Source: Runella aurantiaca
GTDB lineage: Bacteria; Bacteroidota; Bacteroidia; Cytophagales; Spirosomataceae
Direction of reading: 5' to 3'
Assembly (NCBI RefSeq): GCF_003339505.1
Contig: NZ_QPIW01000012.1
Span: 1-64,000, forward strand
Length of the DNA stretch: 64,000 bases
Made by a program: the position numbers and the translations under genes. The notes below the pieces were generated by a model. It had not been told where the DNA came from. It saw nothing but the letters and a program-made list of their open reading frames with translations, and ran no database searches. Positions 55,813-64,000 of the stretch are shown here, one piece after another (position 1 is the first letter of the stretch; every line of letters starts with the position of its first letter).

Positions 55813-57258
55813 CTAAAAATCATCCCGTAAAATCGGTAAACTCATGCAATGTGAGCCTCCACGCGCCCGCGAAAGCTCTGCCGAAGGCAACATGATAAAC
55901 GTATCTGTGAGGGTATCAGGCGAGGAAATTCCCGCTTCAAATTCATCCAATAAATCTTTGGCCCGAACGGTCCTGAACCCTGCCGTCCGAAACGCCTCCA
56001 GTGTTTTGTCGTTGCGGTCATAGCCTATCACAACGCCGTCTTTGAGCGCCAGTAAATTGCAGGAATCAGTCCATTGTTCACGTGCGCCAAAAGGAAATTC
56101 GTTGTTTCCCGAATAAATAAATTGCACTGGTTCTGCACACCCCAAGTCATTTTTGCTGATGTCGGTCAACAAATCTTCCAAATTTTCGATTTCGGTCGGT
56201 TTGTTTTCCCAACCTTTATTAAACTGCATAATTTGCAGGCGGTCTGGGTCTTCTTTAGGCGCAAAAAAGTGCAGCACATCCCGTTTTTTTGCTTCGTCAC
56301 CTTGCCGCGCAATCGCTCCCAACAACACCCACATATTGCGTTTTACCTGCGTAAATACCGTATCAATGTGCATATAATCCCGCTTTTTAGGAATTTTGAC
56401 GATGGTGATGGTATCCACCACATTTCGTTCAAACAGCGCTTTCATTACCTGCTGGGCCGCATAAAGCGTGGTACGCTCACTACAACCAATCAATAAATGT
56501 CGGGGTGCTACCATCATCACATCGCCGCCTTCGAGGGTTGAGCGCAGATAATCACTTTTTAGCTCATCGTCGGTCAACAGAAAATGGTGCTCGTTGTCGG
56601 GGATTTCGATGATATTGTCACGATACACCTCAAACATCGAATGGTAGAAAAAGATGTACTGCGTCAGAAGCGACTCCCGCGTGCGGGCCGTTTTGGCTGG
56701 TTTGTTCAACAAAACATAATCGTTGATGACGATTCCTATATCACGCGTGAAAATGAAATTGGGAACGGGCGCAAAAATCATGGACTTATCGGGCAATGAC
56801 CCTGAAATCAGGATTTTAGCCAATTCCGACGCGTCGTATTCTTTGAGTTTATGTTGTATTTTGAACGAACAACGCTCAACCGCACAAATCGACGCAATCA
56901 ATTTGGTTTTGATGGTTTCGTTTTCAAGAATTTCGGTCAAAAGTTTCTGAATATCGACCACCTTATCCGAATTAAAATACTGAGGATTTCCGGGCTTATA
57001 AAACGACCGCGAGGTATCGGCATCTATTTCTTTCAACTTCCCTTTTACTTTTTCAGGGTCAAGGAAATACAACAAAATCTTGACGTAATAATCGTACTCC
57101 TCACGCCGCATCGTATCGAGGTGGACGATGTCTTCAAAAAGCCAATCTTGGGCTTTGGAAGGAACCACTTTTCCTAACCCACGGTCAGGACTGTGAATGA
57201 GGAGTTTGCGCAGCGTGCCAACTTCAGAAGAAACCTTAAGTTGATGAGTTGAATTCAT
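55813..57258 (-). CDS. Arginine deiminase family protein
   Basis: A 481-residue enzyme, longer than typical bacterial ADI (~410). Words: EVGTLRKLLIHSPDRGLGKVVPS, PVPNFIFTRDIGIVIND, LEGGDVMMVAPRHLLIG, and the C-terminal RGGSHCMSLPI with the nucleophile Cys (~471). The reaction is likely arginine to citrulline plus ammonia, but related enzymes act on other guanidino groups. It is upstream of Uma2 and ctlX on the same strand, suggesting a shared arginine route. Confidence 0.85.
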   Translation of the reverse strand: MNSTHQLKVSSEVGTLRKLLIHSPDRGLGKVVPSKAQDWLFEDIVHLDTMRREEYDYYVKILLYFLDPEKVKGKLKEIDADTSRSFYKPGNPQYFNSDKVVDIQKLLTEILENETIKTKLIASICAVERCSFKIQHKLKEYDASELAKILISGSLPDKSMIFAPVPNFIFTRDIGIVINDYVLLNKPAKTARTRESLLTQYIFFYHSMFEVYRDNIIEIPDNEHHFLLTDDELKSDYLRSTLEGGDVMMVAPRHLLIGCSERTTLYAAQQVMKALFERNVVDTITIVKIPKKRDYMHIDTVFTQVKRNMWVLLGAIARQGDEAKKRDVLHFFAPKEDPDRLQIMQFNKGWENKPTEIENLEDLLTDISKNDLGCAEPVQFIYSGNNEFPFGAREQWTDSCNLLALKDGVVIGYDRNDKTLEAFRTAGFRTVRAKDLLDEFEAGISSPDTLTDTFIMLPSAELSRARGGSHCMSLPILRDDF

Positions 57259-57472
57259 GAGAATAAGTTAGTAGTGATTCGTTTTGGTAAAATTATTGGG
57301 GATAAAATCTATCCCGAATAATTTTGAGACGAACCTAAAAAGTTGTTTTTTCGCAAAATACAATTTTGACGCAAAACAAATATCTATCAAATCAAAATAG
57401 CTTAAAATAGCGATTTTGGGATATACATTAAATCAAAAATGGGACTTTTGAAGGCAATTTAACAATCACAGT

Positions 57473-58393
57473 TTATTGGATTGATACACTATGACTGGTA
57501 AAAAAGACCTGCTTTGACACGCGGTCGAAGGTAAAATCAAGCCGTCCCAAACTCGCGCCCCCCCAACCTGCCTGATTCACTAGCACGGGCTTGCCGACCA
57601 GATTTTTCAAGGCGGTAGGTTCATTCAGAAACGTGTGTGTATGCCCACCGATGATTAAATCAATGTCTTTTGTTTGCGGTGCCATCACCAAATCTGACAT
57701 CTCGCCGTCACTCATTTTATAGCCCAAATGCGAAAGGCACACCACCAAACTACATTTTTTCTCTTGGCGCAAAAACGTGGCAGTTTCATTCGCTGTTTTG
57801 ATAGGGTCGAGGTATTTGGTCCCGCCAAACAGTTTTTCAGGAATGAGCCCTTTGGGGTCAATTCCCAAGCCAAAAACGCCAATTTTAACGCCCTTTACCG
57901 TAAATATTTTGTAGGGTTGCGCCAAGCCCTCCATGACCGTCCCTTTAAAATCGTAGTTGGCCACCAAAACGGGGAATTTAGCGTATTCTTTGATTTGCTT
58001 TACGTACAACTCCAGACCACCGTCAAAATCATGGTTTCCCATCGTAACCGCGTCGTAGCCCATTTGACTCATCAATTCAATCTCGGGACGGCCTTTGTAG
58101 AAATTGAAATAAGGCGTTCCCTGAAAAATATCTCCCGCGTCAAAAAGTAGCACGTTGGCCTCTTCTGACCTGATTTTGCTTAAAATACGCGCCCGGTTGA
58201 CCACCCCACCACGTCCAGCCAAGCGGTCTGTTTTAGGAAAAGGTTCCAAACGGCTGTGCTGGTCGTTGGTGTGCAAAATGGTGATTTTCAATGACTCCGC
58301 GTTGGTGCCCGCCCAGGTTTCAAAAGGCCATTGTCCCAATGCTACCGCACCACCGATACCTGCTATGTTTCTAAGGAATAATCTTCTTTCCAT
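57473..58393 (-). CDS. 5'-nucleotidase metallophosphoesterase (catalytic part, separate gene)
   Basis: A 306-residue secreted metallophosphatase with a twin-arginine signal (ERRLFLRNIAGIGGAVALG). Calcineurin-like motifs are TILHTNDQHSRLEP, LLFDAGDIFQGTPY, VTMGNHDFDGG and IIGGHTHTFL. This is the N-terminal catalytic part of a UshA/NT5E-type enzyme; the C-terminal substrate domain is encoded by the upstream gene (9 bp gap). The two polypeptides probably form one periplasmic nucleotide phosphatase. Confidence 0.88.
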   Translation of the reverse strand: MERRLFLRNIAGIGGAVALGQWPFETWAGTNAESLKITILHTNDQHSRLEPFPKTDRLAGRGGVVNRARILSKIRSEEANVLLFDAGDIFQGTPYFNFYKGRPEIELMSQMGYDAVTMGNHDFDGGLELYVKQIKEYAKFPVLVANYDFKGTVMEGLAQPYKIFTVKGVKIGVFGLGIDPKGLIPEKLFGGTKYLDPIKTANETATFLRQEKKCSLVVCLSHLGYKMSDGEMSDLVMAPQTKDIDLIIGGHTHTFLNEPTALKNLVGKPVLVNQAGWGGASLGRLDFTFDRVSKQVFFTSHSVSIQ

Positions 58394-58402
58394 TTCTTGA
58401 TA

Positions 58403-59161
58403 TTATTTTACGGTGGTCCGTCCGTCTTTTGTTGGGTTAAGCTCTTGATTTTGTTGCCCTTTCCGTCGTAAATAATCAGCGATGGCATCCCGCATCAGGT
58501 AACGAAGAATCTGAAAACCCTGATTGTTTTTAACGATAGCCGCCATGTCGCTACTCACGGCCATGTAGTCGCTCGTGATGAGCGTGTAGGTTTGTTTTAA
58601 ATCCAGCGGTTTGCCGCCGATTGTTGCCTCCAGCGGTTTATTGGTCGCTTTGTCGATGACCAATTTCACGCCCGATTGGGGTTCTTTGCGTTGCGCCAAA
58701 TACTCAATCACCTTCTGCATGGTTTCGCCAGTGAGCGTAATGGCCACCAATTCATTATCAAACGGCATAACTTCGTACACATTGCCGAGAGTAATATTTC
58801 CCGCGGGAAAATCAGTTCTGATTCCTCCGTTGTTGGTAATGGCCAAGTCTACAGGTTTACCCAAGCGTTCCTGTCCCATTTCGCGCAAAATATCCGCCAT
58901 TAAATTCCCTAATTCAGATTCGGGTACTCCTTTGGAAAGTCGACGCGGCGATTTTACCAATACTGTATTCATGTTTGTTTCCAAACTGTCGCGGTAAGGC
59001 TGTAAATACGCAGCAATCTGTTGCGAAAGCGCTCCCGAGGGGGCTGAAGCGGTATCACTGACCGCGATGGGGCGCAGTTGTGCGGGTTTTGCAATAAAAT
59101 AACGCGTACAGGCCGTCAACGAAGATGCAAACAGCGCAATCAGCAGGATATTTTTTTTCAT
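58403..59161 (-). CDS. 5'-nucleotidase C-terminal domain lipoprotein
   Basis: A 252-residue predicted lipoprotein (lipobox SSLTACTRY). The mature part is the 5'-nucleotidase C-terminal domain: ESELGNLMADILREM, AITNNGGIRTDFPAGNITLGNVYEVMPFDNELVAITLTGE, and YTLITSDYMAVSSDM. No metallophosphoesterase domain is present. It precedes the catalytic gene in one operon, so the enzyme is split between two genes, the lipoprotein holding the substrate pocket at a membrane. Confidence 0.88.
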   Translation of the reverse strand: MKKNILLIALFASSLTACTRYFIAKPAQLRPIAVSDTASAPSGALSQQIAAYLQPYRDSLETNMNTVLVKSPRRLSKGVPESELGNLMADILREMGQERLGKPVDLAITNNGGIRTDFPAGNITLGNVYEVMPFDNELVAITLTGETMQKVIEYLAQRKEPQSGVKLVIDKATNKPLEATIGGKPLDLKQTYTLITSDYMAVSSDMAAIVKNNQGFQILRYLMRDAIADYLRRKGQQNQELNPTKDGRTTVK

Positions 59162-59210
59162 TTTTTGGTTAGGTCAAGAATGTTGATGGCCGAAAGTTAA
59201 GAAATTCTCC

Positions 59211-60371
59211 TTAGCCTACGACCTTTAACTCTTTTTCCAAGGCCTCCCGACTTTCGGCCACGATGCGTTCGTAATAGGCTTCGTATTGCGGCAAGATATT
59301 GGCCAAATCAAATTCTTTGGCCCTTGCCAACGCATTTTCTTTAAAACGGGGGAGATTTTCTTCCTGTAAAATATACGCGGCGTTTTTGACCATGTCTTCG
59401 ATGTCGCCCACATTACTCATAAACCCAGTCACGCCCTGAATATTAAGTTCGGGCAAACCGCCTGCATTTGACGTAATCAGTGGCACTTCACAGGCCATGG
59501 CTTCGAGCGCGGCCAAACCAAAACTTTCGGTTTCGGAAGGCATCACAAACAAATCAGCCACCGACAACACCTCCTCGATGGCGTCTAAGTTGCCCAGAAA
59601 ACGAACATCGTGCATCAATTTCAACTCTTTACACATGTATTCGATTCGGCTTCGCTCGGGGCCATCGCCGACGAGCAACAACTTGGAAGGAACAATGTGA
59701 CGCAGTTTATCAAACATCAACACAATGTCTTCGATGCGTTTTACCTTACGGAAGTTAGAAGTGTGAACGAGCAATTTTTCGTTATTAGGACAAATTGCCA
59801 GCTTGAAGTGGTCTTTTTTCTGCTTTTTAAACCGATCTAAATCAATAAAGTTGGGAATAACTTCAATTTCTTTGGTAATCGGAAAGGAATCGTTGGTTGC
59901 GTTTTTGAGAAACTCCGACACTGCCGTTACGCCGTCGGAAGCATTGATACTGAACGTAATTACCGGCCCAAAAGCGGCATCGCGACCCACCAACGTAATG
60001 TCGGTTCCGTGCAGGGTTGTGATAAACGGAATATGAATTCCTTGTGATTTCAATATCTGTTTTGCCAAATACGCCGACGATGCGTGCGGAATAGCGTAAT
60101 GCACGTGCAACACATCCAGTTTTTCATCGTTTACTACATTAACCATGGCGCTCGAAAGCGCAGATTCATAAGGAGCGTATTGAAAAAGCGGATAATTGGG
60201 GATATGAACTTCGTGGTAAAAGATATTTTCGCCAAAAAAATCGAGGCGGGTAGGTTGCGAATATGTGATAAAGTGGATTTCATGGCCAACCGCAGCCAGG
60301 GCTTTGCCTAACTCGGTGGCTACTACACCACTACCCCCAAAGGTGGGATAACAAACTATTCCTATTTTCAT
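59211..60371 (-). CDS. bshA: N-acetylglucosaminyl L-malate synthase (bacillithiol)
   Basis: A 386-residue GT4 glycosyltransferase, first enzyme of bacillithiol synthesis (UDP-GlcNAc plus malate). Words: MKIGIVCYPTFGGSGVVATELGKAL, HVHYAIPHASSAYLAKQIL, TTLHGTDITLVGRD and the C-terminal nucleotide-sugar loop SETESFGLAALEAMACEVP. I start it at ATG 60371; the in-frame ATG 60425 adds a non-family leader. bshB and bshC are not in the window. Confidence 0.93.
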   Translation of the reverse strand: MKIGIVCYPTFGGSGVVATELGKALAAVGHEIHFITYSQPTRLDFFGENIFYHEVHIPNYPLFQYAPYESALSSAMVNVVNDEKLDVLHVHYAIPHASSAYLAKQILKSQGIHIPFITTLHGTDITLVGRDAAFGPVITFSINASDGVTAVSEFLKNATNDSFPITKEIEVIPNFIDLDRFKKQKKDHFKLAICPNNEKLLVHTSNFRKVKRIEDIVLMFDKLRHIVPSKLLLVGDGPERSRIEYMCKELKLMHDVRFLGNLDAIEEVLSVADLFVMPSETESFGLAALEAMACEVPLITSNAGGLPELNIQGVTGFMSNVGDIEDMVKNAAYILQEENLPRFKENALARAKEFDLANILPQYEAYYERIVAESREALEKELKVVG

Positions 60372-60541
60372 TCGTAAACGGAGCGTTAGATGGACTGATT
60401 TAGAATTACAACAAAAAAAATCCAACTTTTTCTCCTTAGTGCATGTAAAGATTTTGTGAACTCGCGAAACGCTTCAAATTTTTTTGGTGTTTCGTACAGA
60501 GTTGAAACCCAAATCCATCATCCTCCATACTCAATTTTTCA

Positions 60542-61417
60542 TTGAAAAAACGACTAACCATAAAAGACGTAGTGCTTGGTTTTCTGCGGCTTATCCGCTG
60601 GCCCAACCTCCTGATTATCGCAGTAACTCAGTACATGGCGCGGATTTTTCTGGTTGGCCCAACCCAAGATTGGCGGTCGATTTTGGGCGAGTCTACTATT
60701 TTTTTTATTAGTCTTTCTACCGTACTTATTGCAGCGGCGGGCTATATCATAAACGACTATTTTGACATAAAAATAGACCTCATCAATAAACCCGACCGGG
60801 TGATTATCGGCCGCTACCTCAAGCGTCGCGTGGCCATGGGTGCCCATCAGGTACTGAGTTTTGTGGGCTGTTTATTGGGGTTATGGGTGGGGAAATGGAT
60901 TTTTTTAATCAGTGTCTTATCCGTAACACTGCTTTGGTTTTACGCCTCGTATTTTAAGAAACGCCCTTTTATCGGCAATCTTATCGTTTCTTTATTGACC
61001 GCCCTTTCGCTTTTAATTTTGGCCGTTTACTATCCTCAAAATCGTAATCTAGTCCTTCTGTACGCCCTTTTTGCCTTTGGAATTACGATGATTCGCGAAA
61101 TCATCAAAGACATGGAAGATGTACGGGGTGATGTATCGCACGGCTGCCGCACGTTGCCCATTATTTGGGGGATTCCGCGCACCAAACTCTTCCTCTATCT
61201 TCTCATTGGTTTATTCATTCCTAGTCTTTTTGCGGCGGCACATTGGCTCAATAATCCGCGTCTGGGATGGATGTTTGTGGGCTTGGCATTGTTAATCAGT
61301 TGGTTGGTATATCGCTTGGTTTATGCCGATACCAAACGGGAGTTCGGAGCGTTGAGCAGTTTATGTAAAATCATTACGTTGGTCGGAATGGTTAGTATGA
61401 TATGGATAGTTTTTTAA
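60542..61417 (+). CDS. UbiA family prenyltransferase
   Basis: A 291-residue membrane protein with about eight helices and TTG start 60542. The first Asp-rich motif is NDYFDIKIDLINKPDR (Asn71, Asp72, Asp75, Asp79); the second is MEDVRGDVSHGCRTLP (~190). UbiA enzymes attach prenyl chains to aromatic or glycerol-phosphate acceptors. Bacteroidota members are often called geranylgeranylglycerol-phosphate transferase-like; the acceptor is unproven. It lies divergent from bshA. Confidence 0.9.
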   Translation: MKKRLTIKDVVLGFLRLIRWPNLLIIAVTQYMARIFLVGPTQDWRSILGESTIFFISLSTVLIAAAGYIINDYFDIKIDLINKPDRVIIGRYLKRRVAMGAHQVLSFVGCLLGLWVGKWIFLISVLSVTLLWFYASYFKKRPFIGNLIVSLLTALSLLILAVYYPQNRNLVLLYALFAFGITMIREIIKDMEDVRGDVSHGCRTLPIIWGIPRTKLFLYLLIGLFIPSLFAAAHWLNNPRLGWMFVGLALLISWLVYRLVYADTKREFGALSSLCKIITLVGMVSMIWIVF

Positions 61418-61453
61418 ATTTGGGTCATTATTCATCTTTTCCCCAATTTTCAA

Positions 61454-62155
61454 ATGAAAAAATACGCATTGCTCAGTCTCATCTTAATCGCAACGGTAAT
61501 CAGTACGCGCATTCAGGCCCAAACGTGCATGGGCGTAAACATGAAAGCGGGAATGGGCTACGAAATGGTTTCTTATAGCGCCAAAGACAAACCCACTGGA
61601 AAAATAGTGTATACCGTCAAAACCGTAAGCACCGATAACGGCGCCACACTTATGTCTATGGAAATGCAAAACTTCGATGCAAAAGACAAACTTCAAGCGA
61701 CCAACAATTATAAGTGTGCTTGCAAAGGCAATGAATTGATGGTAGATATGACGGCAATGATGGCGGGCCAAGAAAACCCCATGTTGAAAGATGCCAAAAT
61801 GACCTTTACTTCTACCGACCTGACGTACAGCGATAATTACACGGTTGGTGCCACCCTGAAAGATGCCGAACTGAAAGGGCAAGGCGAAATGGGCGGAGGA
61901 ATGATGCTTAACTACTCCATGTCGATGAAGAATCGGAAAGTCGTGGCTCAGGAAAATATCACCGTCCCTGCGGGTACATTCAATGCCTATAAGGTGACTT
62001 CCGACATGACCGTAAGTACCAAAACCATCATGAATATATCTTTTGATTTTCAAGTGGTCAGTTTTCGCGCCCCAAATGTGTTGTGGGATATACGCTCCGA
62101 AACGTATCGCAAAGACAAACTCATGGGCTATAGCGTCTTGACCAAAGTATTTTAG
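61454..62155 (+). CDS. Secreted TapB/DUF3108-like protein
   Basis: A 233-residue exported protein (signal LISLILIATVISTRIQA-like, cleavage near QTC). The mature part is beta-rich, methionine-rich in the middle (MTAMMAGQENPM, GEMGGGMMLNYSMSM), and ends with ITVPAGTFNAYKVTSDMTV and APNVLWDIRSETYRKDKLMGYSVLTKV. That ending matches the TapB/DUF3108 family pattern of extracellular beta-barrel-like proteins. Function unknown. A strong terminator follows. Confidence 0.6.
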   Translation: MKKYALLSLILIATVISTRIQAQTCMGVNMKAGMGYEMVSYSAKDKPTGKIVYTVKTVSTDNGATLMSMEMQNFDAKDKLQATNNYKCACKGNELMVDMTAMMAGQENPMLKDAKMTFTSTDLTYSDNYTVGATLKDAELKGQGEMGGGMMLNYSMSMKNRKVVAQENITVPAGTFNAYKVTSDMTVSTKTIMNISFDFQVVSFRAPNVLWDIRSETYRKDKLMGYSVLTKVF

Positions 62156-62219
62156 AAATCAGATGGGGACGTTTTGTTGAATACAGTTTATCAACAAACC
62201 ACCAGTTTTACTCCACTTC

Positions 62220-62248
62220 GGGTTGCCCAACGGCAACCCTTATTTTTT
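62220..62248 (+). terminator. Rho-independent terminator
   Basis: Perfect 8-bp GC-rich stem (gggttgcc 62220-62227, ggcaaccc 62232-62239), 4-nt loop, then ttatttttt. It ends the TapB-like gene and overlaps the 3' end of gldD on the other strand. Confidence 0.8.
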
Positions 62249-62842
62249 CCATTTCAGGGTATTAAGCAGGTGCATGACATCTTTTCTGAGAAAATCAATG
62301 GCGGGCTTTAGGGAATCTTGCTTGTCGGCAACGGTAAAATATAGCGCCCCCCGCAGGTAATGCTTGGAAGAATCTGTCGTAAAAAACTGGGTATAACTCG
62401 GCACATCCCCCGCCAAATCAAACACCACCGCCGTTTGACCCGATTTTGTTTTGATTACCTGTTCCCGAATCCCAGTAGCCCTTACCTGATGTTTTCCCGC
62501 TAGTCGATATGCATCATTGATAAATCCCGACAAGCGCTGCGGATTGTTTTGTACCGACTTGTACGTCAACTGAATACTCGCATTTAAGGAAGGATACGCC
62601 ACAAAAATCCAGTGCGGCTCCGCCATGCGGAAGGTATCGGGCAAAATCACTGCGCTTTTGGAGTATTCAAACGTGTAAGGATGATCTTCCTTCAGGGTTT
62701 GGTAGGTTTGGGGGGGCAAATCCATGCGCGGGTAGCCTTTGGGCTTAGGAACATAATCGGGCGTGGACGAACTACAGGAACTCAGCAAAAAGTATAGCGG
62801 CAAAAGGCAAAGAGTCAAAGACCCAATGAGGCCTTTGCCCAT
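62240..62842 (-). CDS. gldD: Gliding motility lipoprotein GldD
   Basis: From ATG 62842, a 200-residue lipoprotein (lipobox FLLSSCSSS). The mature start YVPKPKGYPRMDLP is the GldD signature. The rest (FEYSKSAVILPD, PSLNASIQLTYKSV, AVVFDLAGDVPSYTQFFTTDSSKHYLRGALYF) fits the family. GldD is needed for gliding motility and type 9 secretion in Bacteroidota. An in-frame extension to 62959 encodes low-complexity residues and overlaps birA; I do not use it. Confidence 0.88.
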   Translation of the reverse strand: MGKGLIGSLTLCLLPLYFLLSSCSSSTPDYVPKPKGYPRMDLPPQTYQTLKEDHPYTFEYSKSAVILPDTFRMAEPHWIFVAYPSLNASIQLTYKSVQNNPQRLSGFINDAYRLAGKHQVRATGIREQVIKTKSGQTAVVFDLAGDVPSYTQFFTTDSSKHYLRGALYFTVADKQDSLKPAIDFLRKDVMHLLNTLKWKK

Positions 62843-62918
62843 TTCCTTACCCTTCCCTGCTCCCCTGTTCCCATTTTCCATTTTCCGTTTTCCGTTGTCA
62901 ATGGCAAACCCCATTTGA

Positions 62919-63677
62919 TTAAAATACATAACTGATTTCCTTAAAATCAAAATATTCAAGTTTATTATTGATTTGAACCGCCAAATGCCCCGTTTCGGCT
63001 ACTCCCACAATCACCCCTTCTATCTCTTCACCAGCCCGTTGAAATAAGTGCGGCTCCTGATAACGAAAAAGATGCTGCAAATAACGTGTTTTCAGGAGGT
63101 CATACTTTCGATTACGCAATAAAAGATAGTTTTTTTCAATGGAAGCCATCAAATCTGGGAGAAGTGATTCCAACGAAAACTCCTTTCCGAGCATCAACCG
63201 CAGCGATGTGGCGCGGCCTTCTTCAAAATCAAGCTGATTGATATTCAGGCCAATTCCTACGACTGAACTTTCCAGACGATTTCCCTGTAATGTATTTTCA
63301 ATCAAGATTCCGCCTAGTTTTTGATTGTTTACGTAGATGTCGTTGGGCCATTTTATTTTTAGGGGAGGCCCCATGTAAGGAAGTAAAAAATCAAAAACTC
63401 CCAACGACACCGCAATGTTTAACCGAAACTGTTCATTTGCCATCAAAAAATGGGGGCGTAAAATCACGGATAGCGTAAAATTTTCGCCTGGCTTAGCGAG
63501 CCACTGATTGCCGCGTTGGCCGCGCCCTGCCGTCTGGTAATCGGTTATGACAACGGTCCCTTCCAAGCCTTGGCCTTGGCGCAACAAATCAGCCGCTTCG
63601 TCGTTAGTCGACTGACAAGATGGCAGATAAAGGATTTTTTTTCCAATAAACAGGGTTTTGGGCTTACTTTTGTACAA
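62919..63677 (-). CDS. birA: Biotin-[acetyl-CoA-carboxylase] ligase
   Basis: A 252-residue biotin protein ligase without an N-terminal DNA-binding domain. It attaches biotin to carboxyl carrier proteins. Words: CQSTNDEAADLLRQG, DYQTAGRGQRGNQWLAKPGENFTLSV, LKIKWPNDIYVNNQKLGGILIEN, VVGIGLNIN. Divergent from rsfS, with ~45 bp between. Confidence 0.92.
   Translation of the reverse strand: MYKSKPKTLFIGKKILYLPSCQSTNDEAADLLRQGQGLEGTVVITDYQTAGRGQRGNQWLAKPGENFTLSVILRPHFLMANEQFRLNIAVSLGVFDFLLPYMGPPLKIKWPNDIYVNNQKLGGILIENTLQGNRLESSVVGIGLNINQLDFEEGRATSLRLMLGKEFSLESLLPDLMASIEKNYLLLRNRKYDLLKTRYLQHLFRYQEPHLFQRAGEEIEGVIVGVAETGHLAVQINNKLEYFDFKEISYVF
63665..63672 (+). promoter_or_regulatory. TAnnTTTG promoter box for rsfS
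   Basis: TACTTTTG, 51 bp before the rsfS ATG, fits the -7 consensus. It overlaps the 5' end of birA. No well-spaced -33 element is seen. Confidence 0.35.
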
Positions 63678-63723
63678 AATTTTTTAATTTTAGAATTGAA
63701 TTGATGCAATTTAAAACTTACGC

Positions 63724-64000
63724 ATGAAACAACGCAAATCAAACATTATATCTTCAGAAGAACTGTGCCAGCTGGTTGTGAAGGGAATGCAGGAAAAGAA
63801 AGCAGTAGACATCGTAGTGATGGACCTGCGCGAAATAAAAAACTCCATTACAGACTTCTTTGTTATTTGTACCGGTAACTCCGATACCCAAGTAGACGCC
63901 ATCGCCGATTCCGTCGAAGATGAAGTACAAAAAATCACGAACTCATTGCCTTGGCAGCGTGAAGGGCGTGAAGCAAAAGAATGGATATTGATTGATTATG
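63724..64000 (+). CDS. rsfS: Ribosome silencing factor RsfS (partial, runs off window)
   Basis: From ATG 63724, 92 codons are visible before the window end. The words ELCQLVVKGMQEKKAVDIVVMDLR, ITDFFVICTGNSDTQVDAIADSVEDEV and REGREAKEWILIDY are diagnostic of RsfS, which binds ribosomal protein uL14 and blocks subunit joining. Complete start, missing C-terminal ~25 residues. Confidence 0.93.
   Translation, partial: MKQRKSNIISSEELCQLVVKGMQEKKAVDIVVMDLREIKNSITDFFVICTGNSDTQVDAIADSVEDEVQKITNSLPWQREGREAKEWILIDY

Overview
The window looks like a chromosomal segment of a gliding Bacteroidota bacterium of the order Cytophagales (Runella/Spirosoma-like; inferred, not proven). The grounds are a gldD gliding-motility lipoprotein gene, a SusB-like GH97 glycosidase, an outer-membrane TonB-dependent receptor of the Bacteroidota type, LytS/LytTR two-component genes, a bacillithiol gene (bshA), a subclass A2 beta-lactamase, a Ccm cytochrome c system, TAnnTTTG-type promoter boxes and few Shine-Dalgarno sequences. 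Most of it is ordinary housekeeping DNA. There is no tRNA, rRNA, CRISPR array or prophage that I can see.

Layout. 0-3.4 kb: the edge of an IS3-family element sits in a large gene whose surviving 3' half encodes a COR domain (Roco family) followed by a CHAT caspase-like protease domain. An SDR epimerase, a DUF2200 protein and a small membrane-protein remnant follow. 3.5-8.4 kb: a secreted metzincin-type protease, a 2-hydroxyacid dehydrogenase, a SnoaL-like secreted protein and a PliI-like lysozyme inhibitor. 8.4-13.8 kb (minus strand): a cytochrome c maturation operon ccmB-ccmC-ccmD-[antitoxin-PIN toxin]-ccmE-ccmF, with a toxin-antitoxin pair embedded by 4-bp overlaps and a CcmE carrying CxxxY instead of HxxxY. 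13.9-24.6 kb: an MFS transporter, a Uma2 remnant, a PadR regulator with its membrane partner, glyS, a helix-hairpin-helix protein, the UDP-glucuronate/UDP-xylose pair (ugd, uxs), an acyl-CoA dehydrogenase and recA.

24.9-28.8 kb: a tight plus-strand operon nusB-ytxH-DUF1573-yajC-ybbR-coaE. 28.8-34 kb: a CoA transferase, an acidic unknown protein, a LysE exporter, an intradiol-dioxygenase-like protein and a CotH-family lipoprotein. 34-43 kb: a surface/sensing region with a secreted seven-repeat propeller, a TonB-dependent receptor, two tandem NlpE-like secreted paralogues, an NHL-like propeller, a LytS/LytTR pair and an AraC-type regulator after a 0.6-kb AT-rich spacer. 43-48.5 kb: a propionyl-CoA-carboxylase-type beta subunit, tyrA, ribD and pyrG. 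48.7-54.2 kb: DUF4230, GH97, class A beta-lactamase and an enlarged D-Ala-D-Ala ligase. 54.2-57.3 kb: CtlX-type citrulline hydrolase, Uma2 and arginine deiminase. 57.4-64 kb: a two-gene 5'-nucleotidase, bshA, a UbiA prenyltransferase, a secreted TapB-like protein, gldD, birA and the start of rsfS.

Several junctions between convergent genes carry long palindromes with differing sequences (6.0, 16.6, 23.5, 30.5, 46.8 and 54.2 kb). Some act as terminators; others look like dispersed intergenic repeats. The most unusual content is the IS-disrupted Roco/COR-CHAT gene and the toxin-antitoxin pair inside the ccm operon. The arginine deiminase/CtlX pair and the two-gene 5'-nucleotidase are further points of interest.
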